From Enterocloster alcoholdehydrogenati (GTDB taxonomy: Bacteria > Bacillota > Clostridia > Lachnospirales > Lachnospiraceae): a stretch of 64,000 bases of DNA. The DNA lies in assembly GCF_013282095.1 (NCBI RefSeq), contig NZ_BLTJ01000004.1, positions 186,001 to 250,000 on the forward strand. Reading direction: 5' to 3'. Below the pieces are notes generated by a model that saw only the letters and a program-made list of their open reading frames with translations, was not told where the DNA came from and did not search any database. The translations under genes and the position numbers were made by a program. This document shows positions 50,015-58,191 of this stretch, piece by piece (within the stretch, counting starts at the first letter, position 1; every line of letters begins with the position of its first letter).

Positions 50015-50833
50015 ATGCTTGATAATCAAAGAGAAAATATAAAGACTCTCTTAAAGGGAGCCTGGGTCGGCGGCACGATGACCGTGCCTGGAGTCAGCGG
50101 CGGGTCGATGGCCATGGTGCTTGGAATTTATGACCGCCTGATTACCTCTGTGAGCCGTATTTTTAAGGAGCCGGGAAAATCCATCCCCTTCCTTTTGTGG
50201 TTTGCGGTGGGAGGCTGTGCCGGGATAGTGCTTTTTTCCAGAGGCATCAGCCTGCTGCTTACCACAAAAGCGGCGGTTTCGGCCCGGTTCTTCTTTTTAG
50301 GAGCCGTAGGCGGAGGGATCCCTCTGATCTTTAAAGAAGCGGGAATCCGGCGGTTTGGCTCAAAGGATGCCATTTTTGTGGGAATCGGTATTTTAAGCGC
50401 GCTGCTGCTGACACTGATTCCAACCGGCCTGTTTGCGCCGGGAGAAAGCGGCAGCCTGTCCTCCGTTCTTTTACAGGCTGTCGGCGGCGTGATCATCGCA
50501 GTGGCTTTAGTCCTTCCAGGCATCAGCGCCTCTCAGATGCTGTATATGCTTGGAATCTATGAAAGCACCCTGCAGGCAGTCAGCCATCTGGATATCATGG
50601 CCTTAATCCCTCTGGGAATCGGCGGCCTGGCGGGAACCTTTGTATCTGCGAAGGTGCTGGAGGGACTTCTGGAAAAGCACACAAGACCCACCTTCCTAAT
50701 TATACTGGGCTTTATGTTCGCCTCATTGCCGGAGCTTTTTCCGGGGATCCCCACGGGAATGGAACTGGTGTACAGCCTGGCGGCCCTGGCGGCAGGATTT
50801 TTCCTTCTGTTTAAAATAGGAAAGGTAAGCTGA
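50015..50833 (+). CDS. DUF368 membrane protein (PopT-like polyprenyl-phosphate transporter)
   Basis: A 272-residue membrane protein with about eight hydrophobic spans. It has the DUF368 start motif WVGGTMTVPGVSGGSMAMVL near residue 15 and its repeat VVIAVALVLPGISASQMLYM near residue 165, the two inverted halves of the family. DUF368 proteins have been shown to recycle undecaprenyl phosphate across the membrane. Start at 50015, preceded by AAGAGGA. It is a single gene, after metH and before the zinc block. Confidence 0.88.
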   Translation: MLDNQRENIKTLLKGAWVGGTMTVPGVSGGSMAMVLGIYDRLITSVSRIFKEPGKSIPFLLWFAVGGCAGIVLFSRGISLLLTTKAAVSARFFFLGAVGGGIPLIFKEAGIRRFGSKDAIFVGIGILSALLLTLIPTGLFAPGESGSLSSVLLQAVGGVIIAVALVLPGISASQMLYMLGIYESTLQAVSHLDIMALIPLGIGGLAGTFVSAKVLEGLLEKHTRPTFLIILGFMFASLPELFPGIPTGMELVYSLAALAAGFFLLFKIGKVS

Positions 50834-50918
50834 CCGCATTTTAGGCGTTTTTGAGAAAAAATCTGAATGAGCAGAAAGGGTACGCTCTAGCCAAGGCCCG
50901 TTTTCTGTGATATGATAG

Positions 50919-50965
50919 ATACCCTTAGAGGGTGGAAGCGTTTCCGCCTTCTGGGGGTATTTTAC
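50919..50965 (+). terminator. Long hairpin with U tract between the DUF368 gene and the zinc block
   Basis: About 17-19 base pairs (ATACCCTTAGAGGGTGGAA with the complementary TTCTGGGGGTAT-side arm, several G-U pairs), then TTTTA. It works as a terminator for the upstream gene. An extended -10 (TGATATGAT, 50908-50916) directly precedes it, so the hairpin may also form the 5' end of the downstream transcript. Confidence 0.65.
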
Positions 50966-51057
50966 CATCGGTGCAGCAGAGCGCGGTTTGCGCGGCTGCC
51001 GGGGCAAAAAAACGTGGTATGGCGGGGACACGGATCAAGACAGGGAGGAAATCGGTT

Positions 51058-51735
51058 ATGTATAAATGCTGTATTTTTGATTTAGACGGCACTCTGGTAA
51101 ATTCCATTTATGCGCTGAAACAGTCTGTAGACCAAACGCTTCAGCATTTTGGCCTGGGGCCTGTTTCCATAGAAGATACGAAGCGGTTCGTGGGCGACGG
51201 CTATAAAAGACTGATCGAGAGGTCTTTAAAGGCATACGGGGATCCAGAACTGACCCACTATGAAGAAGCGCTGACCGTATATAACGAAGTATTTAAGGAA
51301 TGCTGCCTTTACCGGGTGGAGGCCTATGAGGGAATCCCGGAGCTGCTGTCATTTTTAAAGGAACAGGGGATTTTCTGTACCGTCCTTTCCAATAAGCCTC
51401 ATCAGAGGACACTGGACAATGTAAGTCATGTTTTTGCTCCAGGCACCTTTGACCGTGTATACGGGGAGCGGGAGTCCCAGGGGATCCGCAAAAAACCGGC
51501 TCCGGACGGAGTGAACGCTCTGATCCGGGAACTGGGCCTTGAAAAGAGCCAGTGCCTCTATCTGGGGGACACCAATACAGATATGGAAACAGGACAAAAT
51601 GCTCAGGTAGACACAGCAGGTGTCCTTTGGGGTTTCCGTGGGAGAGAGGAATTAGAAGGATTCCACCCCAGGCTGCTTGCGGCTCATCCCATGGATGTAA
51701 AGGAATTCATTAAGGATGTGAACCATATTGAGTAA
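51058..51735 (+). CDS. HAD-superfamily phosphatase (phosphoglycolate phosphatase-like)
   Basis: A 225-residue HAD hydrolase. Motif I is FDLDGTLVNS at residue 6 with the nucleophilic Asp, motif II TVLSNKPHQRT near residue 108, motif III Lys in GIRKKPAPDGVNAL, and motif IV YLGDTNTDMETGQNA. A helical cap of the Gph type is between motifs I and II. The physiological substrate is unknown. It overlaps the 5' end of the znuA gene by eight bases, so it is in the same transcript as the zinc importer. GGGAGG precedes ATG 51058. Confidence 0.9.
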   Translation: MYKCCIFDLDGTLVNSIYALKQSVDQTLQHFGLGPVSIEDTKRFVGDGYKRLIERSLKAYGDPELTHYEEALTVYNEVFKECCLYRVEAYEGIPELLSFLKEQGIFCTVLSNKPHQRTLDNVSHVFAPGTFDRVYGERESQGIRKKPAPDGVNALIRELGLEKSQCLYLGDTNTDMETGQNAQVDTAGVLWGFRGREELEGFHPRLLAAHPMDVKEFIKDVNHIE

Positions 51736-52912
51736 AAGAAGAGAAAAAGAAAAAAAACGGATGCCTTGCGGGAACCCATTGAGACTGGCCTCACTGCTTA
51801 TGGCAGTTCTTTTGTGTCTGGGGCTTGCAGGCTGCGCGGGGCGTTCTGGAGGCAGTGAAGGGGAAAATATCTCTGGGAGAGATGGGGGCACAAAGGAGGA
51901 TGAACGTCTTTTTGTGGCCACAACCATTTTCCCGTATTACGATTTTGTACGCCAGATCGGCGGGGACCGGGTGCGGCTGAAGCTGGTAGTGCCTGCGGGA
52001 ATGGACAGCCATTCCTTTGAGCCGACTCCGGCGGATATGATTACTCTGCAGAACGCAGATCTTTTGATCTGCAACGGCGGGGCTATGGAGCAATGGGTGA
52101 AAAAGGTGTCGGATTCCCTGGATACCAGCCATATGAGGCGTCTTACCATGATGGATTATGTGGATGTGGTGGAAGAGGAAGTTGTGGAAGGAATGGAGGA
52201 GGAGGGCCATGATCACAGCCATGAGGATCACGACCATGCCGGCCATGATGAGGCAGACCATAACCATAAGACAGAACAGGCGTCTGGAGCTCATGAAACG
52301 GAGGATGAGGCGGAAACATCAGGAACCGAAGGCGTTTATGAGCCTGCCCGGTTTGAAACTCACGATGGACAGGAGCTGGAGATCGAATATGATGAACATA
52401 TCTGGACTTCTCCTGTCAATGCGATGGAAATTGTGAAGATCATTTCAGACACTCTGGCAAATATGGATCCCGCCAACGAAGCCTACTACCGGGACAATGA
52501 GGCGGCCTATCTGGCAGAACTTTCCGAACTGGACAGCCAGTTCAGACAGGTGGTATCTCAGGGACGCCACAGGATGATGGTAGTGGCAGATAAATTCCCT
52601 CTGCGGTATTTTGCCGACACATACGGTCTGTCGTATCGTGCCGCCTTTTCCGGGTGCAGTACAGACACGGAGCCCAGTGCCAAGACCATTGCCTATCTCA
52701 TTGACCGCGTTCGGGAGAATCACCTGACAGCCGTATACTATCTGGAACTTTCCAGCCATCGGACAGCAGATATTATCAGCGAGGAAACAGGGGCCAAGCC
52801 TCTTTTGTTTCATTCCTGCCACAATGTGAGCCGCAGAGAATTTGATGAGGGCGTCACGTATCTGCAGCTGATGCGCCGGAATGTGGAGAACCTGCGGCAG
52901 GGACTTAAGTAG
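51728..52912 (+). CDS. znuA: Zinc ABC transporter substrate-binding lipoprotein
   Basis: A 394-residue cluster A-I binding lipoprotein. The signal peptide ends with the lipobox LGLAGC (Cys about 38 counted from TTG 51728). ATG 51761 is an alternative start, but AAGGAT fits the TTG better. The first ligand His is in PAGMDSHSFEPTPADM. A His/Asp-rich loop (GHDHSHEDHDHAGHDEADHN, about residues 158-177) is the zinc-collecting loop typical of ZnuA/AdcA. Later ligands are in EHIWTSP and the C-terminal SCHNVSRREF region. It is followed by znuC after 8 bases. Confidence 0.93.
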   Translation: MSKRREKEKKRMPCGNPLRLASLLMAVLLCLGLAGCAGRSGGSEGENISGRDGGTKEDERLFVATTIFPYYDFVRQIGGDRVRLKLVVPAGMDSHSFEPTPADMITLQNADLLICNGGAMEQWVKKVSDSLDTSHMRRLTMMDYVDVVEEEVVEGMEEEGHDHSHEDHDHAGHDEADHNHKTEQASGAHETEDEAETSGTEGVYEPARFETHDGQELEIEYDEHIWTSPVNAMEIVKIISDTLANMDPANEAYYRDNEAAYLAELSELDSQFRQVVSQGRHRMMVVADKFPLRYFADTYGLSYRAAFSGCSTDTEPSAKTIAYLIDRVRENHLTAVYYLELSSHRTADIISEETGAKPLLFHSCHNVSRREFDEGVTYLQLMRRNVENLRQGLK

Positions 52913-52920
52913 GAGGAGAA

Positions 52921-53748
52921 ATGGAACCATTGATCAGATGTGAGCATATGGATCTCGGATATGAGAACCAGGATGCAGTGGTAGATGTAAACATGGAAGT
53001 ATGCCCCGGAGATTATCTCTGTATCGTGGGCGAGAACGGTTCGGGAAAAAGCACGCTGATGAAGGGGCTTCTGGGCCTGCTAAAGCCTTCAGCGGGCGTT
53101 CTTACGGTATCGGAGGAACTGAAAACTACCGGAATCGGTTATCTTCCCCAGCAGACGGCCGCCCAGAAGGATTTCCCGGCGTCGGTCCGTGAGGTGGTAT
53201 TAAGCGGCTGTTTAAGCAGAAGAGGACGGCGTCCCTTTTATTCCCGGACGGAGAAGCGGATTGCCGCAGAAAATATGGAGCGTCTGGGGATCACACCTCT
53301 GGCAAAACACTGTTACCGGGAGCTTTCCGGGGGGCAGCAGCAGCGGGTGCTCATTGCAAGAGCGCTGTGCGCCACTACGAAACTCCTTCTTTTAGACGAA
53401 CCCATCACGGGGCTGGATCCCATGGCGATCCAGGATTTTTATGCAATGTTAAGAAAACTGAACCGGGAGGATGGGGTTGCGATCCTCATGGTATCCCATG
53501 ACCTTCGAAATGCTGTAGAGGAAGCCAATAAGATCCTTCACCTTCAAAAACAGGTTCTGTTTTATGGCCCGGCCCATGATTATATGAACAGCAGGGCCGC
53601 CGGCCATTTCTTCCATGAGAAGGAACAGGGGCAGTGCGTGCCTACTGCTGCCTGCCACATGGCCCGGCAGAAGGATGAAAATGAGAACTCTCCCTTAAAG
53701 GAAGAGGACGGCTGTAAAGGAGGCTGCTGCCATGACCATACTAAGTGA
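52921..53748 (+). CDS. znuC: Zinc ABC transporter ATP-binding protein
   Basis: A 275-residue ATPase with Walker A GENGSGKSTLMKGLLGL near residue 37, signature LSGGQQQRVLIARALC near residue 137, Walker B LLLLDEPITGLDP and switch MVSHDLRNAVEEA. After the ATPase domain a tail of about 45 residues ends in CKGGCCHDHTK, a Cys/His cluster that could bind zinc. It overlaps znuB by 17 bases. AGGAGGAG precedes the ATG. Confidence 0.94.
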   Translation: MEPLIRCEHMDLGYENQDAVVDVNMEVCPGDYLCIVGENGSGKSTLMKGLLGLLKPSAGVLTVSEELKTTGIGYLPQQTAAQKDFPASVREVVLSGCLSRRGRRPFYSRTEKRIAAENMERLGITPLAKHCYRELSGGQQQRVLIARALCATTKLLLLDEPITGLDPMAIQDFYAMLRKLNREDGVAILMVSHDLRNAVEEANKILHLQKQVLFYGPAHDYMNSRAAGHFFHEKEQGQCVPTAACHMARQKDENENSPLKEEDGCKGGCCHDHTK

Positions 53749-54550
53749 AATGCTTTCCTATCCATTTTTAGTCCGCGCCCTGGCGGGAGGTATGTTAGTG
53801 TCTTTGTGCGCTTCCCTGCTGGGTGTGAGCCTGGTATTGAAACGATATTCCATGATTGGGGACGGCTTGTCTCATGTATCCTTCGGCGCGCTTTCCATCG
53901 CGCTGGCCATGGGCTGGTCCCCTCTTAAGGTGTCTGTTCCGGTGGTGGTGCTGGCGGCATTTTTTCTGCTGCGCATTACGGAAAACAGCCGGATCAAAAG
54001 CGATGCCGCTATTGCCATGATCTCTGCGAGCGCCCTGGCGATCGGCATCATCGTTACATCCCTCACCACGGGAATGACCACGGATGTAAGCAGCTATATG
54101 TTTGGAAGCATCCTGGCCATGACAAAAGAGGATGTGGTTTTTGCCGTGGCGTTAAGCCTGATTGTGCTGGGGCTTTTCATCCTCTGCTATAACCAGATGT
54201 TTGCTGTGACCTTTGATGAGAACTTTGCAAGGGCCACCGGCGTCAATGTGGGTTTTTACAACATGGTGATCTCCGTGCTGACGGCGGTTACCATCGTGCT
54301 TGGAATGCGGATGATGGGCGCTATGCTGATCTCAAGCCTCGTGATCTTTCCCTGTCTCACCTCCATGCGGGTATTTAAAAGCTTTGGCGGGGTCATGATC
54401 TCATCTGGGATTCTGTCACTTATCTGCTTTGTTCTGGGAATGATGGCCTCCTACCAGTTTTCCACTCCGGCGGGAGCCAGCGTGGTAGTGGTAAATCTGC
54501 TGGCCTTTGGCATTTTCAGCGCATGGAAGGTGCTTGGCAGGAGAAAATAG
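53732..54550 (+). CDS. znuB: Zinc ABC transporter permease
   Basis: A 272-residue ABC-3 family permease with about eight spans. Family segments are SLCASLLGVSLVLKRYSMIG and DGLSHVSFGALSIALAMGW near residues 25-60, and FDENFARATGVNVGFYNMV near residue 160. It is the last gene of the HAD-znuACB unit; the start lies inside znuC. A consensus promoter for the next gene begins 44 bases after the stop. Confidence 0.94.
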   Translation: MTILSEMLSYPFLVRALAGGMLVSLCASLLGVSLVLKRYSMIGDGLSHVSFGALSIALAMGWSPLKVSVPVVVLAAFFLLRITENSRIKSDAAIAMISASALAIGIIVTSLTTGMTTDVSSYMFGSILAMTKEDVVFAVALSLIVLGLFILCYNQMFAVTFDENFARATGVNVGFYNMVISVLTAVTIVLGMRMMGAMLISSLVIFPCLTSMRVFKSFGGVMISSGILSLICFVLGMMASYQFSTPAGASVVVVNLLAFGIFSAWKVLGRRK

Positions 54551-54593
54551 GACGCGTACGCGCCGGGCCCCATGTGGAGCCTGTGTCAGAGCC

Positions 54594-54622
54594 TTGACAT
54601 TACTGACGGGATGTGCCACAAT
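54594..54622 (+). promoter_or_regulatory. Sigma-A promoter of the CobW-family genes
   Basis: A perfect TTGACA (54594-54599), 17-base spacer and CACAAT (54617-54622), 51 bases before the start codon. No clear Zur operator was recognised. Confidence 0.65.
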
Positions 54623-54672
54623 ATTAAGTTGGTAAGAGTTTGTGAATCAGCAGAAAGAAGGAAAAATCAGAT

Positions 54673-55854
54673 ATGACAAAAATTGATATTATCTCCGGTT
54701 TTCTTGGGGCCGGAAAGACTACATTTATTAAAAAACTGTTAAAAGAGGCTGTGTCCGGCGAGCAGGTGGTGCTGATTGAAAATGAATTTGGCGAGATCGG
54801 CATTGACGGCGGATTTTTAAAGGATTCCGGTATTGAGATCCGGGAGATGAACTCTGGCTGTATCTGCTGCTCTCTGGTGGGAGATTTTGGAAAATCCCTG
54901 GCAGAGGTGCTGTCCACCTATAAGCCGGACCGGATCATCATCGAGCCATCGGGAGTAGGCAAGCTGTCCGACGTTATGAAGGCCGTGATCGACGTGTCCG
55001 CAGATATGGATGTGGCGTTAAACAGCGCTGTGACCATTGTAGACGCTGCCAAGTGCAAGATGTATATGAAGAATTTCGGCGAGTTCTTTAACAATCAGAT
55101 CGAAAATGCGGGTACCATTGTTTTGAGCCGTACCGATATCACAGACGCGGATAAGATTCAGAAGGCTGCAGATATGATCCGTGGGAAGAACCCAAAAGCA
55201 GTGATCGTTACAACTCCGTTGGCAGAGTTGGGCGGAGATCAGCTTCTTGAGATTATTGAGAAAAGAGACACCATGCTGGATGATCTGCTGGAAGAGGTGA
55301 GAGAGCATCATCACCACGACGGCGAGTGCGGCTGCCATGGCCATGAGGGTCATGAGCATCATCACCACGGCGGCGAGTGCGGCTGCCACGGCCATGAGGG
55401 TCATAAGCATCATCATCACGACGGCGAGTGCGGCTGCCACGGCCATGAGGGTCATGAGCATCATCATCACGACGGCGAGTGCGGCTGCCACGGCCATGAG
55501 GGTCATGAGCATCATCACCACGACGGCGAGTGCGGCTGCCATGGCCATGATGACGAGGGCCACCACCACGCAGATGAGGTGTTCACCAGCTGGGGGATGG
55601 AGACTATCGTTCCCGTGACAAAGGATCAGCTGGAGGATATCTTAAAGCGTCTGGCAGACACGAAGGAATTTGGAGATGTACTCCGCGCAAAGGGAATGCT
55701 GCCCACGGAAAATCCCGGCCAGTGGCTGTACTTTGATCTTGTTCCTCAGCAGTATGAGATCCGCGAAGGCCGTCCGGATTATACGGGTAAGGTATGCGTA
55801 ATCGGTGCCAGTTTAAAGGAAGAAGAGTTAAACAGCGTATTTGCAAGAGGCTAA
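54673..55854 (+). CDS. CobW/ZNG1-family GTPase (zinc metallochaperone type) with His/Cys tandem repeats
   Basis: A 393-residue G3E GTPase. Walker A is GFLGAGKTTFIKKLLKEA at residue 9, followed by the metal-binding CxCC motif in NSGCICCSLVGDFGKSL near residue 60, then IIIEPSGVGKLSDVMKAV (switch/Walker B) and VLSRTDITDADKI (guanine). Residues 212-292 are four full and one partial copies of a 17-residue unit HHHHDGECGCHGHEGHE, rich in zinc ligands. The C-terminal CobW_C domain follows. Zinc storage or delivery to apo-enzymes is inferred from the motif, the repeats and the znu genes upstream. Confidence 0.93.
   Translation: MTKIDIISGFLGAGKTTFIKKLLKEAVSGEQVVLIENEFGEIGIDGGFLKDSGIEIREMNSGCICCSLVGDFGKSLAEVLSTYKPDRIIIEPSGVGKLSDVMKAVIDVSADMDVALNSAVTIVDAAKCKMYMKNFGEFFNNQIENAGTIVLSRTDITDADKIQKAADMIRGKNPKAVIVTTPLAELGGDQLLEIIEKRDTMLDDLLEEVREHHHHDGECGCHGHEGHEHHHHGGECGCHGHEGHKHHHHDGECGCHGHEGHEHHHHDGECGCHGHEGHEHHHHDGECGCHGHDDEGHHHADEVFTSWGMETIVPVTKDQLEDILKRLADTKEFGDVLRAKGMLPTENPGQWLYFDLVPQQYEIREGRPDYTGKVCVIGASLKEEELNSVFARG
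55306..55548 (+). repeat. 51-base tandem repeat coding a His/Cys-rich metal-binding array
   Basis: Copies start at 55306, 55357, 55408, 55459 and 55510; the last one is truncated after about 39 bases. Copies differ at a few third positions and by Asp-to-Gly (copy 2) and Glu-to-Lys (copy 2 end). The frame is kept, so length variation by whole units would change metal capacity without breaking the gene. Confidence 0.95.
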
Positions 55855-55864
55855 AGAGGTTTAT

Positions 55865-56824
55865 ATGATGGGAAATGAGATAGATGATAATGTAATGCCG
55901 GTGTTTCTGATCAACGGCTTTCTGGAGGCTGGAAAAACCCAGTTTCTGGAATTTACTATGAATCAGGAATATTTTCAGGCAGAAGGAAAGACGCTGCTGA
56001 TCGTGTGCGAAGAGGGGGATACAGAGTATGACGAGAAAAAACTTAAAAAAAATCGCACGGCAGTGGTGTATGTAGACGATTATTCCAAGCTGACCCCGGA
56101 ATATCTCAATGAGCTGGAGGTGATCTACCGGCCGGAGCGTGTGCTGATGGAGTGGAATGGTATGTGGAATCAGGATGAATTAAAGCTTCCTGAGGATTGG
56201 GCCGTTTACCAGCAGATCACCATTATTGACGGCTCTACCTTTGAACTGTATCTGCAGAATATGAAGCCGCTTTTAGGGCCTATGCTGCGCAGCTCCGAGC
56301 TTGTGATCATGAATCGCTGCGACGGTATTCCTGATGAGAAGCTTACCTCTTACCGCCGTACCATCCGGGCCATGAGCCGCGACAGCGAGATCGTGCTGGA
56401 GGATAAGGACGGTGAGATTGAGCAGACTACGCTGGAAGAGGATCTGCCCTATGATATCAATGCAGAGGTGATCCGGATCAAACCGGAACACTATGGGATC
56501 TGGTATATTGACTGTATGGATCAGCCGGAGCGCTACCAGGGAAAGACAGTGGAATTTACCGCCATGGTCTTAAAATCCCCTAAATTCCCCAAGGGACATT
56601 TTGTGCCGGGCCGTATGGCCATGACCTGCTGTGAAGCGGACATGACCTTCTTAGGGTTTATGTGCAGATGGAAGGATGCGGAGCAGTACCGCACCAGGCA
56701 GTGGGTTAAGGTTCGCGCCAGGGTGGGGATCGAGTATCAGAAGGATTACCACGGTGAAGGCCCTGTGCTTTACGGAGAATATGTGGAGCCGGCTGAGGAG
56801 ATCAAGGATATTGTTCAGTTTTAA
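55865..56824 (+). CDS. CobW-like P-loop GTPase fused to a YcgQ/TIGR03943-like domain
   Basis: A 319-residue protein. The N-terminal part (1-190) resembles a CobW GTPase: FLINGFLEAGKTQFLEF has a P-loop, but the CxCC motif of CobW is absent, and the switch and guanine segments (VLMEWNGMW, VIMNRCDGI) are changed. The C-terminal part (about 200-319) resembles the soluble domain of YcgQ-type (DUF1980) proteins: TVEFTAMVLKSPKFPKGHFV, AMTCCEADMTFLGFMC and WVKVRARVGIEY. In other Firmicutes these families often occur beside each other and a permease. No permease is present here. It starts 10 bases after the repeat GTPase, behind AAAGAGG. Confidence 0.78.
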   Translation: MMGNEIDDNVMPVFLINGFLEAGKTQFLEFTMNQEYFQAEGKTLLIVCEEGDTEYDEKKLKKNRTAVVYVDDYSKLTPEYLNELEVIYRPERVLMEWNGMWNQDELKLPEDWAVYQQITIIDGSTFELYLQNMKPLLGPMLRSSELVIMNRCDGIPDEKLTSYRRTIRAMSRDSEIVLEDKDGEIEQTTLEEDLPYDINAEVIRIKPEHYGIWYIDCMDQPERYQGKTVEFTAMVLKSPKFPKGHFVPGRMAMTCCEADMTFLGFMCRWKDAEQYRTRQWVKVRARVGIEYQKDYHGEGPVLYGEYVEPAEEIKDIVQF

Positions 56825-56842
56825 AATGCTGTAAAATAGTTT

Positions 56843-56887
56843 TATGAGGGTACAGGTCTAAAGAGGCAGGTATCCTCATATTTTATT
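56843..56887. terminator. Intrinsic terminator after the CobW-YcgQ fusion gene
   Basis: TATGAGGGTAC pairs with GTATCCTCATA (one G-U) around a 16-base loop, followed by TTTTATT. Confidence 0.8.
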
Positions 56888-56918
56888 ATCAGCTACGATA
56901 AGATCCGGAGGTACAGGG

Positions 56919-57818
56919 ATGAAGCAGCAGATAGTATACGGGCTGGCCCTTTCCGGCGGAGGTGCCAGAGGGGCTTCCCATATCGGCGTTTTAAAAGCCC
57001 TGGATGAGGCAGCCCTGAAACCGTCCTGGATCGCCGGCACCAGCGCCGGGGCCCTGGCAGCCGGTCTGTATGCCTCAGGGCTGGAAATTTCAGAGATGGA
57101 GGAAACGGTGCATTACTTGTCTCGTTGGGGAAAGCATTATCTGGATCCCCAGTACAAAGCCATGGCGGCCCTGATTCCCAGGCTGTTATCCGGCCGCCCG
57201 CTGACTCTTTCGGGGCTTTTAAAAGGAAACCGCCTTCAGTCTTATTTCTGCATCCTGACCGGGGGCAAAAAGCTGGATGAAGCTCTTCTTCCGCTGGTGA
57301 TCCCGGCGGTGGATTTGAACACCGGCGATACGGTGGCATTTACCAATGTGGAAAATCCAGAGAAGATGCCCCATGTCCAGTGGGAATGGGAGGCACGTCT
57401 ATGTGAGGCTATGATGGCCAGCGCCAGCTTTCCGGCTGTCTTTTCGCCAAGGCGGATGGGAAGCCGGCTTTTAGTGGATGGAGGGGTGGCGGCTAATCTG
57501 CCCGTCCGGCTGTTAAAACGTGCAGGGGCAGGGCCTGTGCTGGCGGTGGATGTGGGAAACGCCTATGACCCGCCAAGGGACGATTCTCTGCCGGAGGTGG
57601 TGACGCATTCTTTTTCCATTATGAGCCGCCGCTTAAAGGACTGCAGTTCCCTTGGAGAGGCGTTTCTTTTGACGCCGCCCCAGCCGGAGGGAGCTGGCCT
57701 TCTTACCTTTGATACGATGGAAATGTCCATGAAAATGGCGTACAGCTACACAATAAAGAAACTGCCTTCTATTCGGGCGGCACTTCAGACGGCAGGAAGC
57801 TATGCGTGCAGTCAGTAA
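56919..57818 (+). CDS. Patatin-like phospholipase family protein
   Basis: A 299-residue cytoplasmic serine hydrolase. The oxyanion loop is ALSGGGARGASHIGVLKAL near residue 8, the nucleophile elbow WIAGTSAGALAAGLYASG near residue 37 (GxSxG) and the catalytic Asp in RLLVDGGVAANLPVRLL near residue 185. No signal peptide is present. RssA/YchK-type homologues hydrolyse lipids or thioesters, but the substrate is unknown. GGAGG precedes the ATG. It is a single gene between the zinc block and the riboflavin operon. Confidence 0.9.
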   Translation: MKQQIVYGLALSGGGARGASHIGVLKALDEAALKPSWIAGTSAGALAAGLYASGLEISEMEETVHYLSRWGKHYLDPQYKAMAALIPRLLSGRPLTLSGLLKGNRLQSYFCILTGGKKLDEALLPLVIPAVDLNTGDTVAFTNVENPEKMPHVQWEWEARLCEAMMASASFPAVFSPRRMGSRLLVDGGVAANLPVRLLKRAGAGPVLAVDVGNAYDPPRDDSLPEVVTHSFSIMSRRLKDCSSLGEAFLLTPPQPEGAGLLTFDTMEMSMKMAYSYTIKKLPSIRAALQTAGSYACSQ

Positions 57819-57869
57819 GTCTATGGTTTTGGGCCCGAGGCGTTTGTATCCACAGGATTAAAAAATATC

Positions 57870-57898
57870 TTGACAATCATGCAGCAGGGGGATATACT
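57870..57898 (+). promoter_or_regulatory. Sigma-A promoter of the riboflavin operon
   Basis: TTGACA (57870-57875) and TATACT (57893-57898) with a 17-base spacer, just upstream of the FMN riboswitch. Confidence 0.85.
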
Positions 57899-57917
57899 CA
57901 ACTCATAAATTAAATAA

Positions 57918-58026
57918 AATCTTCAGGGCAGGGTGCAATTCCCTACCGGTGGTACAGCCCACGAGCCGTAAGGCATGATTCGGTGAAACTCCGAAGCCGA
58001 CCGTATAGTCTGGATGAAAGAAGATT
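57918..58026 (+). ncRNA. FMN riboswitch (RFN element)
   Basis: The aptamer begins ATCTTCAGGGCAGGGTG and contains the conserved CCCTACCGG, ACGAGCC, GATTCGGTGAAACTCCG and GCCGACCGTATAGTC segments, ending GGATGAAAGAAGAT, which pairs with the start to close P1. FMN binding should stop expression of ribDEBAH through the terminator at 58071. The expression platform has a second terminator-like hairpin just before the ribD ribosome site. Confidence 0.97.
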
Positions 58027-58070
58027 GTGGAATGCAGAAAGAAGGATTGCTTTCTGTGTATAGCATAGTG

Positions 58071-58102
58071 CTCTGGTGTGTATTACATTCCAGAGTTTTT
58101 TT
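58071..58102 (+). terminator. Riboswitch terminator 1
   Basis: CTCTGG pairs with CCAGAG (with additional inner TGT/ACA pairs), followed by seven T. It is placed about 45 bases past the aptamer. Confidence 0.8.
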
Positions 58103-58143
58103 GTGTATATTGATCGCAGGAGTTTCCTGCGGCGTTCCCCTTG

Positions 58144-58175
58144 GCCCTGAACGGTTTTGTTCAGGGCATTTTTTT
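58144..58175 (+). terminator. Second terminator-like hairpin before ribD
   Basis: A perfect 9-base stem GCCCTGAAC/GTTCAGGGC with a 6-base loop, then ATTTTTTTA. It ends only 6 bases before the GGAGGTGAT ribosome site of ribD. Confidence 0.8.
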
Positions 58176-58191
58176 ATCTGGAGGTGATGAG

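Noticed and set aside
55306-55548. CRISPR-like array
   Set aside because: The repeats are directly adjacent without unique spacers, are in frame inside a gene and code a metal-binding segment.
55018-55618. Low-complexity open frames on both strands over the His/Cys repeat
   Set aside because: They are by-products of the 51-base repeat read in other frames (Met/Ala/Val runs).
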